Assembly (NCBI RefSeq): GCF_000745485.1
Contig: NZ_JQJK01000009.1
Location: 372,001 to 436,000 of the forward strand
Direction: 5' to 3'
DNA: 64,000 nt
Source of the DNA: Methanobacterium veterum
GTDB lineage: Archaea; Methanobacteriota; Methanobacteria; Methanobacteriales; Methanobacteriaceae
In this document: positions 54,846 to 63,681 of the stretch, in pieces
Layout of the letters: each line of letters opens with the position of its first letter
How positions within the stretch are numbered: the first letter of the stretch is position 1
Program-made: the position numbers and the translations under genes
The notes under the pieces: generated by a model
Told to the model about the DNA's origin: nothing
Database searches by the model: none
What the model saw: the letters and a program-made list of their open reading frames with translations, nothing else

Positions 54846-54900
54846 CCTATCACTTAACAAATAGTTTGTTTTAACTATTATATAAGCTTTTAGTGATAGG
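54846..54900. repeat. nested inverted repeat before the replication genes
   Basis: CCTATCACT (54846-54854) pairs with AGTGATAGG (54892-54900), and inside AATAGTT (54860-54866) pairs with AACTATT (54873-54879). It lies upstream of a ribbon-helix-helix gene and the P-loop ATPase and could be its operator or a nick/origin structure. Confidence 0.5.
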
Positions 54901-54975
54901 TAGCTCATGCAAGGTCTCCCTCTTAAAAAAGAACTGCTATTTTTTGAAATTGAAATAGAAGGGGGAAAAGTAGCA

Positions 54976-55158
54976 ATGAAAGACGAACTAAAAGTCCTAA
55001 TACAAACAGATGTACTACAATCATTATATGAATTCAGAGAACTAAAAAAACCAGATAAATCATTATCAATTGTAGTCGAAGATGCCCTAATTTTTTATTT
55101 AATGGAAAGAGGGATCCCACTTGGAAAAACAGATGATAAGAGGGATCTTAAATGTTAG
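54976..55158 (+). CDS. small ribbon-helix-helix-like protein upstream of the ATPase
   Basis: 60 residues from ATG 54976, preceded by GGGGGAAAA; the frame is open to 54907. It has a strand-like VLIQTDVLQSL and helices (KPDKSLSIVVEDALIFYLME), fitting a ribbon-helix-helix fold. It overlaps the next gene by seven bases and so is probably a replication or copy-control partner. Confidence 0.5.
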   Translation: MKDELKVLIQTDVLQSLYEFRELKKPDKSLSIVVEDALIFYLMERGIPLGKTDDKRDLKC

Positions 55159-56777
55159 AAGTAGCAAGTGTAAATGAAGATTATTCTAACAGATTAGATC
55201 AAATCCAAATAACTGAAATAATTCAACTAATCAAAGAACAGTTCAAAAAATATGATTTAGGTAATATAAAGCAGGATTTACTTATAAGATGGTTAATTGA
55301 TGATTTATACAGAGAAAGATACCATAAAACAGACGTTAAAATATTAATTAAAACCATAAGCTCTGAATATTCTGAATATATTGAAACGATATATACTGAA
55401 TCTAAACGTATCGAAATTGATTTATTAGATATATTCGATAAAACAACTGATTATATTGATTTTAATCAGAAATTAAGTAATATATATCACTCTGATAACT
55501 CGGAAGAAATTATTCAGTCTCAAGGAAAAATAGAGTATTTACAATTAAATGAACCTTTAACATCTTTATTAATAGATATATTTGAAATATTGATGCCTGG
55601 AAACGCAGAACTAGCTACAATTATATGGAGTAGTGCAATAGCTACTGTAAAAGGTAGGCCGAACATGGTTATAATTACAGGCGACCCTGGAGAGGGAAAA
55701 AGTGTATTAATGGATTATATACTCCAATTTATTCCAGAAGAATATATAATTAGAATTAATGATGCGACAGAATCCTCTTTATTTGATCCAACACAACCCA
55801 TAGATTATTTAGATAATAAAATTGTTTATTTGGGAGATCTAGGAGATAAAAATGGGTTTGAAGATTCTCAGTCATTACGAACCATCTTAAGAATTTTATT
55901 AAGTGACGGTTACTATTCTAGGAATATTAAAGAAAAACAAAAAGATGAAGATGGAGTACAAAACTGGGTTACAGTACATCAGGAACTTATAGGAAATCCT
56001 TCCACATGGTACACTTCTGTAAGGAATGATAATGACGCACAAGATCAAGACAGAAGCATAATTGCAACAGTTAATCTATCTAAGGAAAGAGAAATTAAAA
56101 GAATAATCCAACACAAAAACAAAAACAGTAAAACTGGTCGACGTATTCGTAAAGTTATTGATGAATACACCCCAATACTGCATTCAATCTTTGAGTATTT
56201 AGTATCAATTGACAAAGAATGTATATGCCCTTGGGATTTAACAAAACTTGAAAATTTACATTATGGATTCAGGAATTACAACAGACTACTTACACTTACA
56301 GAGATGTTGGCTTTTATCAACATGGATTATAAAGAACAGTTCAATGGGTTTATATTAGCTGATAAAGAAGACCTTAAAACTATTGCCAAATTCATGTTTA
56401 AAGGTACAGGTAAGTATTCAGATTTATTCATCAAAAGGTTAGATACTATATTTAATGAATATGGAGCATATAAAAAAGAATATGATGGGGATCAAGTAAT
56501 GTTAGCTTACGAGCCTTTTACTAGATCTGATGTTGTAGCTCTATTTCCAGATACTTATTCAAATCTACAAAGTGGTACTAGTACAGTGTATAGAGATATT
56601 CTAAAACCAGCTATTGAAAATAAATGGATTAATGAGGATAAAACTACAAGACCTTATACTTATTCTTTTGATAGAGAACCTGATTTTAATGGAGTAGATA
56701 ATCCAATTATAAGAGAGATTGAATCCTTAGAAATTGATTGGGAAATGTTAAATGATGAATACGGATCTGATGATTAA
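55152..56777 (+). CDS. P-loop ATPase, probable replication helicase of the integrated element
   Basis: 541 residues. A Walker A motif GDPGEGKS is at about residues 177-184. KIVYLGDLGD about 45 residues later fits Walker B, followed by a sensor-like IGNPSTWYTS. The N-terminal 120 residues are helical and the C-terminus could be a winged-helix domain (SDVVALFPDTYSNLQSGTST). The layout is like AAA+/SF3-type replication helicases of archaeal plasmids and proviruses, though I cannot name the exact family. It is followed by iteron-like repeats (56934-57094), supporting a role in initiation. AT-rich. Confidence 0.65.
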   Translation: MLEVASVNEDYSNRLDQIQITEIIQLIKEQFKKYDLGNIKQDLLIRWLIDDLYRERYHKTDVKILIKTISSEYSEYIETIYTESKRIEIDLLDIFDKTTDYIDFNQKLSNIYHSDNSEEIIQSQGKIEYLQLNEPLTSLLIDIFEILMPGNAELATIIWSSAIATVKGRPNMVIITGDPGEGKSVLMDYILQFIPEEYIIRINDATESSLFDPTQPIDYLDNKIVYLGDLGDKNGFEDSQSLRTILRILLSDGYYSRNIKEKQKDEDGVQNWVTVHQELIGNPSTWYTSVRNDNDAQDQDRSIIATVNLSKEREIKRIIQHKNKNSKTGRRIRKVIDEYTPILHSIFEYLVSIDKECICPWDLTKLENLHYGFRNYNRLLTLTEMLAFINMDYKEQFNGFILADKEDLKTIAKFMFKGTGKYSDLFIKRLDTIFNEYGAYKKEYDGDQVMLAYEPFTRSDVVALFPDTYSNLQSGTSTVYRDILKPAIENKWINEDKTTRPYTYSFDREPDFNGVDNPIIREIESLEIDWEMLNDEYGSDD

Positions 56778-56933
56778 AAACTCAATTATTCAGCTGCCTT
56801 TTTCTATTGAATATTCATGAATAATTAAACTGTTTTAAAATCTTATTTTGAATAAGTAATTATATGTCTTTTTTTGATAAAATACGTTTTTTAACGCTTT
56901 GTTTAAAATAGGGTTTGGTACATGTTTAATATG

Positions 56934-57094
56934 ATTATTCAATTATTCATATTATTCAAAGATGTATATATATAAGAATAGCCACTTTTTTAGTATGTGT
57001 ATTACATAATTATTACATTTTCAATATAATATGGCTACGCTTATACACCTGGATCAATGAATAATCAGAATAATGAATAATCGATAAGGTATCG
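56934..57094. repeat. iteron-like repeats, candidate replication origin
   Basis: ATTATTCA occurs three times in direct order at 56934-56941, 56942-56949 and 56951-56958. About 100 bases later the reverse orientation appears as TGAATAAT at 57058-57065 and 57074-57081, with a one-mismatch AGAATAAT at 57067-57074. A small hairpin CGATA-AGG-TATCG (57082-57094) follows. The segment between is very AT-rich. Location after the ATPase gene and in a 540-base gene-free region fits an origin. Confidence 0.55.
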
Positions 57095-57316
57095 GGAGAG
57101 AATAACATCGGTTTTCCAAAGAAATTTTTTATTTATTCTGGTTTTTTGATTCGTTTTATTTGGCTTTGTTTTGTATGTAACTTCATTAATATTCCTTTTT
57201 TCTAATTTGGATATATGGTATTTAGAGAATTTTGAATTTTTTTGTTATATGGTATTTAAGAAATTGTTATTTTTAAATTGAATTTAAAGACGTAATAATA
57301 CGTAGGAGATGTAATT

Positions 57317-57484
57317 ATGAGTAATAAGAGAATTAATCATTTAGGTTTGTTAATAATGTCTACTAAAGAACTTGCAAAGTCCAAGAATATGGTTAAATAT
57401 GAATATGATGATTTTGAAGAGGATAAAACAGAATTGAAGAAAGGTAATGGACGTAAAAAGGTTCAAAATCATTTTAACTTCTAA
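57317..57484 (+). CDS. 55-residue hypothetical protein
   Basis: ATG at 57317 with AGGAGAT nine bases upstream. It reads MSNKRINHLGLLIMSTKELA, then acidic (YEYDDFEEDKTEL) and basic (GNGRKKVQNHF) segments. Soluble. No family recognised; part of the element's series of short genes. Confidence 0.45.
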   Translation: MSNKRINHLGLLIMSTKELAKSKNMVKYEYDDFEEDKTELKKGNGRKKVQNHFNF

Positions 57485-57549
57485 TATTATTTTACTTCAT
57501 TATATGCACATATAACGAAGTTTATTTTAATTTTTATGGAGGTCACATA

Positions 57550-57822
57550 ATGGATAACGAGGATAAAAAAGACATTGACATAGAAACAACACGAAAAGAA
57601 CTCTTAGTTTTAATAGCAGAAACTACAAAAAGCTTATATGAGAAATATACCTGTGGACGTATAAGGGATTTAAGCAATGATCGTTTAAGAAATCAAATAG
57701 CAGATACATTTTTCAAAGGATGTAAGACGTTCAATGAGATATTAAACAATTTAGAAATGGAAGAAATGAAAGAAGAACTAGCCAGATTAAGAGAGATGTA
57801 TGAAAATGAAATTAAAGGATGA
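57550..57822 (+). CDS. small helical protein of the ELEELK series, member 1
   Basis: 90 residues, start MDNEDKKDIDIETTRKELLV, with GGAGGTCA before ATG. Two helices are followed by a C-terminal coiled coil (NNLEMEEMKEELARLREMYE). It contains one Cys pair only by chance (YTCGR, GCKTF). Overlaps the next gene by 23 bases. Function unknown. Confidence 0.5.
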   Translation: MDNEDKKDIDIETTRKELLVLIAETTKSLYEKYTCGRIRDLSNDRLRNQIADTFFKGCKTFNEILNNLEMEEMKEELARLREMYENEIKG

Positions 57823-58015
57823 ATTAAAAGAACTTAAGCAGCTCATCAATACTGACACTGTTAAACTGGAAGATCCTAACTATGCAATATATAAGATTGA
57901 TAGAAGAGGTCGTTTAATTCCTGTTAATAAAGCAGCGTCCAAACATAGTGTTTATACCTTTGATAAGGAAGCCCAAATTAAGATACTGAAAGAAGAAGGT
58001 TATCCAATTGACTAG
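57800..58015 (+). CDS. small protein of the ELEELK series, member 2
   Basis: 71 residues starting MKMKLKDELKELKQLINTDT. The N-terminal helix resembles those of the genes at 58008 and 58208 (KxELxELKxxI). The rest is polar, with a short beta-like stretch (YAIYKIDRRGRLIPVNKAA). Overlaps both neighbours, so the genes form one translationally coupled unit. Confidence 0.5.
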   Translation: MKMKLKDELKELKQLINTDTVKLEDPNYAIYKIDRRGRLIPVNKAASKHSVYTFDKEAQIKILKEEGYPID

Positions 58016-58184
58016 TTTAAATAATATTAAGTGTGAATTGGAAGAGTTAAGGAAGGATATAACCAGAATGAATAAAAAAGAAGCTCCTAAGTGGACTGAT
58101 GAAGAAAGACAGATAATAAGAGAATATGCTCAAAGTTTAGTAAAACCTGAGAAACCTCCATTAGTCTATTGTAATGGCGATTAA
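58008..58184 (+). CDS. small protein of the ELEELK series, member 3
   Basis: 58 residues from a TTG at 58008 that overlaps the previous stop by eight bases, with AAGAAGG about nine bases upstream. It begins MTSLNNIKCELEELRKDITR, then a basic/acidic tail (PKWTDEERQIIREYAQSLV). The ELEELR helix repeats that of its neighbours. Function unknown. Confidence 0.45.
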   Translation: MTSLNNIKCELEELRKDITRMNKKEAPKWTDEERQIIREYAQSLVKPEKPPLVYCNGD

Positions 58185-58207
58185 ACTATTTTTAGAAGGG
58201 ATATACT

Positions 58208-58669
58208 ATGAAAGGTTTAAATGCCCTTAGACTTGAATTAGAAGAACTAAAAAAGAATATAGAACCTGAAAAGCTTGATGAATCAGATTTACGTATTAAA
58301 AGTATAAATTATCTATTTGCAAGTGCTACCAATGACAGACCATCAATTGATAAGATCCTAGAAGGATTAACTGATGAAGAGAAAGCAGAGGTAGCTATAT
58401 ACGAATGGCCAGAATGTGACCAATATAGTGATGCAATGAAAAATAAAGATGTTAAGAAAGCTATTGAGATAATTGAGCCATTGCCTGATTATGTTCAAGT
58501 TAAAATAATAGATAATCATTATGGTACTTTAAAATTATCTATGTTCATGGAAAGAAATGAAAAGAGCGAATACCCATATATTACCCCTAATGAGTTTAAA
58601 ACTATTTTTAAGGAAACAAAAGAATATATGGATGTTCAAAAAGTAAAGGAACATTTTGATATGGTTTAA
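58208..58669 (+). CDS. protein of the ELEELK series, member 4
   Basis: 153 residues, starting MKGLNALRLELEELKKNIEP, with AGAAGGGATAT before ATG. After the shared N-terminal helix comes a soluble helical domain (SIDKILEGLTDEEKAEVAIY, PLPDYVQVKIIDNHYGTLKL). It ends face to face with the lipoprotein gene, with no gap. The shared N-terminal motif in members 2-4 may be a docking helix. Confidence 0.5.
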   Translation: MKGLNALRLELEELKKNIEPEKLDESDLRIKSINYLFASATNDRPSIDKILEGLTDEEKAEVAIYEWPECDQYSDAMKNKDVKKAIEIIEPLPDYVQVKIIDNHYGTLKLSMFMERNEKSEYPYITPNEFKTIFKETKEYMDVQKVKEHFDMV

Positions 58670-59155
58670 TTATTTATTCCATTCTTTAAGAATATCTGCA
58701 AATGCTCCCTGAACACTTAACCCTCTTGGAGTAGCCAATCTAATATCGTCTGTACTTGTACCATTTTGAGGTGTTCCAGAAATAGCGTAAGTTATTCCAT
58801 CTTTAACAAAATAAAAACTTAATCCAGTTATATCTTGGACAAGATAGCCTGTTATTCCCCCTATTGTAGTTTCTTTTCCAGTTTCAGCTCCACTTTTAAT
58901 ATTTGATTTTGTTCTAGTATATGCTGTGGGATCTATATTTCCACTAAATTCTATGTCTGCACTTGAAGCAGTATCTTCTATTGTGAAATCATCTTTTTCA
59001 GTATTATCTGGATTTGTAAAGAGAGAAGCATTTAAACTACAATTTTGGGAGTTCAATATGTCCGTAGTTATGCTATTAGTTCCACCAATACACCCACTTA
59101 TGGCAATTACACTACCTATTGCAAATATTATTAAAATTGTTGTTTCTTTTTTCAT
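58670..59155 (-). CDS. predicted lipoprotein
   Basis: 161 residues. A signal sequence ends in the lipobox ISGC (MKKETTILIIFAIGSVIAIS then GC near residue 21), so it should be anchored outside the membrane. The mature part is Thr/Ser/Asp-rich with short beta stretches (GITGYLVQDITGLSFYFVKD) and no Cys besides the anchor and C39. GGGGATTAA precedes the ATG on the minus strand. It is the only minus-strand gene in this part of the element, so it may be a moron-type gene serving the host or superinfection exclusion. Confidence 0.65.
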   Translation of the reverse strand: MKKETTILIIFAIGSVIAISGCIGGTNSITTDILNSQNCSLNASLFTNPDNTEKDDFTIEDTASSADIEFSGNIDPTAYTRTKSNIKSGAETGKETTIGGITGYLVQDITGLSFYFVKDGITYAISGTPQNGTSTDDIRLATPRGLSVQGAFADILKEWNK

Positions 59156-59260
59156 TTAATCCCCTATTGACTTGATTTTACTAATTCTTATTCTTTAATT
59201 AATTAGTATTTAATTATTACTATTTTTTTTACTTTAAACAAACTTTAAGGAGTGATAACT

Positions 59261-61336
59261 ATGGGAGATAACCAATATACGATCGATATCTCAACGACGG
59301 CCGACTCATCAAGTGTTGAAGAGTTAGCAGCTAAATTACAAGAGGTAGAACAATCAGCTCAGAGAGTAACGGATGCTTTAAGTGATACTGATAGTTCGGG
59401 GCTTGATAGTGCAAGTGATTCAGCGAGTAATGCTGCTGATAATCTTGAGAGAGCTGATGAAGCAGCGAATAACTTTTCAAACGATGTGAATAATGTCGAT
59501 GGTGGAGCACTAGAGAACACTGCTAACAGTGCTGATGAAGCCTCAAACAGTATAGATAATGCAAGCGAATCAGCCAGCGGTTTAAATGCTGTTGCAACTG
59601 GTTTGGCTAGTGCAGGTATTGTCGCTACTATGATGTCTTGGGCTGATAGTAGTGGTAATGCGTCGGCACAGTGGGCTAGAATGGGATTAGCAATGAAAAA
59701 CACAGGCATGACTGCTGAACAGATACAAAGCACCTATGGGGCGGTTGTATCTTCAATTTCAAGTGACACGGGTAGAAGTGCGGGAGATATAAGAGAGTTC
59801 TTTATTCAAATGGGAATCAGTGGAGTTACTAATGCTGATGTGATAAAAAGTTCATTTGAAGGGATAGCAGGATCAGCATTTTTAACTGGACGTAATGTTG
59901 ATTCATTAGGAGAATTTTTCGCACGTTTAACCAAAACAGGTAAATTACAATCTAAACAGTTATCAAGTCAATTTGGTATGGGAATGAATGAAGTTGGCGC
60001 TGCAATGGATAAATTAGGATATAAAGTAGGCAGTAATGAAAAGGATATACAGGACGCCTTTAAAAATATGGATCAAACAACAAGGGCAAAAGTATTAGGA
60101 ACCGCACTAGCATTAAAAGGAGGTCAGGAGGCTAATGATGATTATAAAAAATCATGGGATGGTGTAAAACAAGCGATGAGTAAAGCAGAGGCAGGATTCT
60201 TTACTTTTGTAGGAAACTTATTAATCCCCACTCTTATTCCTGCTTTCCAGTTAGCAACAGATGGAGTAAATGCAGTTACTAGTGCTTTTAAAAGTGCACC
60301 CGCTCCAGTTCAGGCTGTTTTGGGGGTTGTTGGTACTCTTGGAGCAGGATTTATTGCTCTAGTTCTAGCAATAAGCACACTTAAAACGGTTTGGGGATTG
60401 CTGAATATAACTCAGACTTTGAGTGCGATTAAATCGGGTGTTGTAACGGCTGCTACTTATGCTCAGACTGCTGCTACTTATGTTGCTACTGCTGCTCAGT
60501 GGGCGTGGAATGCTGCCATGTCTGCTAATCCAATTGCAATTATAATCATTTTAATAGTTGCATTAGTGGCAGTCCTTTTATATCTTTGGAGTACAAATGA
60601 AGGTTTTAGAAATGCGGTGATAGGAATTTGGAATGCAATAAGTGGCGCTTTCATATATGCCGGTCAAAGTATTTATGGAACTTTACAATGGATATGGTCT
60701 GGTATTGTATGGTTTTTAGGATTAATACCTCAATTACCCACATTAATAGGATTGTATCTGGCAGCTGCTGCATTTAGGTTTATAGCTTTTGCAGGTACTG
60801 CGGTATCTAATGCTATAAATGCAGGTAATAGAATTATTTCTGCCATAGGATCTACATTAGCAGCATTGCCTGGACATATGTATCAGTGGGGTATGAATGC
60901 ATTAAGTCAGTTCATAAATGGTATAATCAATATGATACCAGGTTTAAGTTCTGCTTTAAGTGTAATATCAAACCTGTTTCCCCATAGTCCGCCTAAGTCC
61001 GGACCACTTTCTACTATTACAGCAGCTAATATGTTTAAATGGGCGTCAAGTATCGCATACGCCGGAACATTAGGATTTAGTACTTTAAACATGGAAGATA
61101 TAAAAACCCCTAACTTATCCATAGGTTACGGTTCTGCCAGTATTGGTTTTGATGCAACAGAGATAAACGCCTCCATACTTGAAAATAGGGAATCACAACC
61201 CAATATAATAAACTATAATGATGTAACTGTAAACCAAGATGGTATTATGAGTTTAGGAGATGCAGCGGACTTTATAATAAAAGCAGTTGTTGATCAGATG
61301 AATAGGGAGAATTTAATCACTGGTAAAAGTGGTTAA
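59261..61336 (+). CDS. phage-tail tape-measure-like membrane-interacting protein
   Basis: About 691 residues from the ATG at 59261, chosen for AAGGAGTGAT upstream (the frame opens at 59252). The N-terminal 110 residues are a low-complexity, Ser/Asp/Asn/Ala-rich coiled segment (EELAAKLQEVEQSAQ, LDSASDSASNAADNLERADE). A helical domain follows (TGMTAEQIQSTYGAVV, KVLGTALALKGG), then several hydrophobic segments between about residues 340 and 560. LFPHSPPKSGPLSTI near residue 575 is typical of tape-measure proteins of tailed viruses. No capsid, portal, terminase or baseplate gene is in view, so its virion role is uncertain. Confidence 0.65.
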   Translation: MGDNQYTIDISTTADSSSVEELAAKLQEVEQSAQRVTDALSDTDSSGLDSASDSASNAADNLERADEAANNFSNDVNNVDGGALENTANSADEASNSIDNASESASGLNAVATGLASAGIVATMMSWADSSGNASAQWARMGLAMKNTGMTAEQIQSTYGAVVSSISSDTGRSAGDIREFFIQMGISGVTNADVIKSSFEGIAGSAFLTGRNVDSLGEFFARLTKTGKLQSKQLSSQFGMGMNEVGAAMDKLGYKVGSNEKDIQDAFKNMDQTTRAKVLGTALALKGGQEANDDYKKSWDGVKQAMSKAEAGFFTFVGNLLIPTLIPAFQLATDGVNAVTSAFKSAPAPVQAVLGVVGTLGAGFIALVLAISTLKTVWGLLNITQTLSAIKSGVVTAATYAQTAATYVATAAQWAWNAAMSANPIAIIIILIVALVAVLLYLWSTNEGFRNAVIGIWNAISGAFIYAGQSIYGTLQWIWSGIVWFLGLIPQLPTLIGLYLAAAAFRFIAFAGTAVSNAINAGNRIISAIGSTLAALPGHMYQWGMNALSQFINGIINMIPGLSSALSVISNLFPHSPPKSGPLSTITAANMFKWASSIAYAGTLGFSTLNMEDIKTPNLSIGYGSASIGFDATEINASILENRESQPNIINYNDVTVNQDGIMSLGDAADFIIKAVVDQMNRENLITGKSG

Positions 61337-61552
61337 ATCGTATTTATTGCTATGAACTGGAAGTTTTCAACACCCTTCCATGAGCTTTTTTATTAGTGTT
61401 GTTTGTATAGAATCTCCTCTTTTTTTACATTTCTTTTAAAGGGGAGATCATTACCTCCAATTTTTTTTAAATTAATTTACAATCATATAAAGTCATTATT
61501 TACTATTTAAATGGCTTAATGATACCAAAAATACAATAGGAGATAAAATAAT

Positions 61553-62110
61553 ATGACAAACACTAAAAACAGTTTTAAATTACCTGAAAAAAATAAAAAC
61601 ATGGAAAAAAGAGAAAACCTACAAAATGAAATTAAATCAACTAGATCCAAATTAGCTGAATTAAAACAGAGTTTAAATGATCTTAATGGTGCTGAGAAAG
61701 TGATTGATAGTGATATTTCTAAAAATAAAACAATAGCTCAGGCAATAGGTGATAGTAATTCTGATTTAAAGAAATTAGAAAAAAGTAAAGATGTCCTGAA
61801 TAAGAAAAGGGATAAAATAACAAAGGAAATTGAAAGATTAAATAATGAAGAGGGAACGTTGAATAAAGTAGCAAGAGAACTTAAAAGTCTTGAAATGGTG
61901 GATGATTTAACTTATTTTGTTGAACTTCAACAGGTTTTATGGAATGTAAACATAGATATAATTAAAAATGGCACTAATCATGATGAACTATTAACTGAGA
62001 TAAAAAATATATTTTTCTCAGAAAAAGGATATAAAAAGAAATTAGTATTATTAACTAGTCCTAACAGGTTTGATAATCTTATAGAACAAATTAAAGAAGT
62101 ATCAGGTTAA
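61553..62110 (+). CDS. coiled-coil protein
   Basis: 185 residues with AGGAGATAAAATAAT before the ATG. Residues 20-115 are an almost continuous coiled coil (NEIKSTRSKLAELKQSLNDL, KLEKSKDVLNKKRDKITKEI). The C-terminal 65 residues are a small globular part. No catalytic motif. Could be structural or a partner of the tape-measure-like protein; unknown. Confidence 0.55.
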   Translation: MTNTKNSFKLPEKNKNMEKRENLQNEIKSTRSKLAELKQSLNDLNGAEKVIDSDISKNKTIAQAIGDSNSDLKKLEKSKDVLNKKRDKITKEIERLNNEEGTLNKVARELKSLEMVDDLTYFVELQQVLWNVNIDIIKNGTNHDELLTEIKNIFFSEKGYKKKLVLLTSPNRFDNLIEQIKEVSG

Positions 62111-62135
62111 AAAAACAATACCTGAATAATATATT

Positions 62136-62606
62136 TTATTTTGAACAAAAAACTCGTTCTTCCAAAATGTTTATAACTGGCATAATAGGATCTACTAATA
62201 GGTCTCGATTTGAATACTCCTTATGAACTGCTACATGAACAGGCTTAGTTAGAGGCATGGTGTTATTTAAATCAAAAGCCATATCTGGAAAATAACATTT
62301 AGGTATCGGGTGGTGGATCGTATACCTTGTGTTCTTTTTTCCTATACCATATTGTTTTAATGCTGACAGACTAAACTGAGCTAGTTTAAACCTATAATGT
62401 ACCTTATCTGATATAGGTGAGGCTTTACCATTTTGCCATGCTCTAAATGATCTATGAAATAAACGTCCTTGACCTTGACCAATTTTATAACTACGTTTAT
62501 GGTATTCAAATTCCTTTAACGCTTCTTCATTTATAGGGGTGGCTTTACCCTGATCCCATTTAACATAGGAATAAGATTGAATATTTCTAATACCTTCAAT
62601 TGGCAT
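62136..62606 (-). CDS. HNH-like endonuclease
   Basis: 156 residues, AAGGGG nine bases before ATG. The C-terminal half has an HNH-type pattern: RYTIHHPIPKCYFPDM, then LNNTMPLTKPVHVAVHKEY, giving H-H...N...H...H. The N-terminal half has two short KATPI/KASPI repeats with aromatic residues (YVKWDQGKATPINEEALKEF and RAWQNGKASPISDKVHYRF), which could bind DNA. It overlaps the upstream gene by 11 bases and ends a minus-strand unit of three or four genes. Confidence 0.65.
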   Translation of the reverse strand: MPIEGIRNIQSYSYVKWDQGKATPINEEALKEFEYHKRSYKIGQGQGRLFHRSFRAWQNGKASPISDKVHYRFKLAQFSLSALKQYGIGKKNTRYTIHHPIPKCYFPDMAFDLNNTMPLTKPVHVAVHKEYSNRDLLVDPIMPVINILEERVFCSK

Positions 62607-62793
62607 TTATAAGATCCCCTTCTTTGTAAATTGCACCATAAAAGAATAATATTTCTTTTGTATGAGATTGTTCTATAAATAGACGTTTATTATTCAGATA
62701 AAAAGCATGGGTTCGACTGTTGGTAATTTCGCGAACATAATTAATGGAATTTTTAATGTTCGGAATCTCAGATCTGACTTCTAAAACTTCCAT
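62596..62793 (-). CDS. small hypothetical protein
   Basis: 65 residues from ATG 62793 (MEVLEVRSEIPNIKNSINYV). The ATG overlaps the previous stop (TAATG), and GGGGG is about nine bases upstream. Alpha/beta, soluble, contains FYLNNKRLFIEQSH. No family recognised; translationally coupled on both sides. Confidence 0.5.
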   Translation of the reverse strand: MEVLEVRSEIPNIKNSINYVREITNSRTHAFYLNNKRLFIEQSHTKEILFFYGAIYKEGDLINAN

Positions 62794-63026
62794 TATGTAA
62801 GCCCCCAAACAGTTTTAGAGCGTACTTTAATTGATTTGAATCGACATTCTTTATCATGGAATAATACATTAGCCAATTCCAGATTACTAAATGTATAATT
62901 TCTAGTTAATATTTTCAATGACCAAAATATGCATTTTAATTCTTTACATGTTAATCCATCATTTGATATGCTTTTTGTTGGATGTTCTATGTGATTTTTA
63001 ATAATTAAATATGTACTATCTCTCAA
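62793..63026 (-). CDS. small hypothetical protein
   Basis: 77 residues from a TTG at 63026; no good ribosome site is visible, so the start is uncertain. It reads MRDSTYLIIKNHIEHPTKSI, then CKELKCIFWSLKILTRNYTF, and looks like a small helical DNA-binding protein. It shares a TAATG junction with the next gene. Confidence 0.4.
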   Translation of the reverse strand: MRDSTYLIIKNHIEHPTKSISNDGLTCKELKCIFWSLKILTRNYTFSNLELANVLFHDKECRFKSIKVRSKTVWGLT

Positions 63027-63091
63027 GCTTTCTTTGGAGGTTATATTTTGTATGTGTGGAATATCGTTAATGGAAACTATTTTAACACCAC

Positions 63092-63352
63092 CTAAACAAG
63101 AACTATTTTCATTTTTTTTGATGGTTTTAATTCAGATTTATATTGGGATATTGTTTGATATAGTGGTCCTGCTATTCTGGAAAGCTCAGATATTCTTAAA
63201 CCATTGTATTTATTTTTGTAGTTTTGATTTTCTTTCTGTATTGCTTCGTATATCCTTTCAAGACTTTGTAATTTGTCTTTTAACTCGTTTTCATGGTCTA
63301 TTTCATGAATTATTTCTTTTTCGATTTTTACATCATTTATTGTTTGATTCAT
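63092..63352 (-). CDS. small coiled-coil protein, first gene of the minus-strand unit
   Basis: 86 residues with an excellent GAGGTGATAAC before ATG. It starts MNQTINDVKIEKEIIHEIDH and has a coiled coil (ELKDKLQSLERIYEAIQKEN) and a Lys-rich end. Its promoter region is shared with the divergent AbrB-like gene and includes repeated operator-like sites. An open frame on the plus strand over the same bases is a shadow. Confidence 0.55.
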   Translation of the reverse strand: MNQTINDVKIEKEIIHEIDHENELKDKLQSLERIYEAIQKENQNYKNKYNGLRISELSRIAGPLYQTISQYKSELKPSKKMKIVLV

Positions 63353-63363
63353 GTTATCACCTC

Positions 63364-63433
63364 AATAGTTGACAACTATTCTACCTACTACGTAATTTAT
63401 ACATAACTATATAAATACTTTTTGACAACTATT
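63364..63433. promoter_or_regulatory. divergent promoter with repeated operator-like sites
   Basis: AATAGTTGACAACTATT (63364-63380) is a palindrome with eight-base arms around a central A. Its right part, TTGACAACTATT, recurs exactly at 63422-63433, 53 bases on. A TATA-like AACTATATAAATAC lies between them at about 63405-63418. The region separates the minus-strand unit from the AbrB-like gene, which is the natural candidate to bind here. Confidence 0.65.
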
Positions 63434-63456
63434 ATACATACAAGAGGTGTATTTAT

Positions 63457-63681
63457 ATGCATAAAATTATAAACATTGAAAATATGTGGAAAACAACATT
63501 AACGAAAGCAAAAAAGGATGGAAACTTTTTGAGGACATCAGTACCTCAACCAATAGTTAAAAAATTTGATTTAGACCCTAAGCACTGGGATTTAGATTGG
63601 GATATGGATAAAAAAGATGGAGAATGGATTATGATTGTTAAACCTGTTAAAAAAGAAAGTAAAAAAAAGAAAGAAGATTAA
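63457..63681 (+). CDS. AbrB/SpoVT-like small DNA-binding protein
   Basis: 74 residues, GAGGTG before ATG. The centre (NFLRTSVPQPIVKKFDLDPK) followed by a WDLDWDMDKKDGEWIMIVKP stretch fits the swapped-hairpin AbrB/MazE fold: strand, PxxIVKKF-type helix, then strands. The Lys-rich tail (KKESKKKKED) could aid DNA binding. Likely the local repressor acting on the repeated TTGACAACTATT sites. Its end overlaps the integrase stop by four bases on the opposite strand. Confidence 0.65.
   Translation: MHKIINIENMWKTTLTKAKKDGNFLRTSVPQPIVKKFDLDPKHWDLDWDMDKKDGEWIMIVKPVKKESKKKKED

Noticed and set aside
63034..63372. Plus-strand hydrophobic frame of 112 codons
   Set aside because: It has a GGAGG, but lies opposite a minus-strand gene with a better site; its hydrophobicity arises from antisense of Lys/Asn-rich codons.
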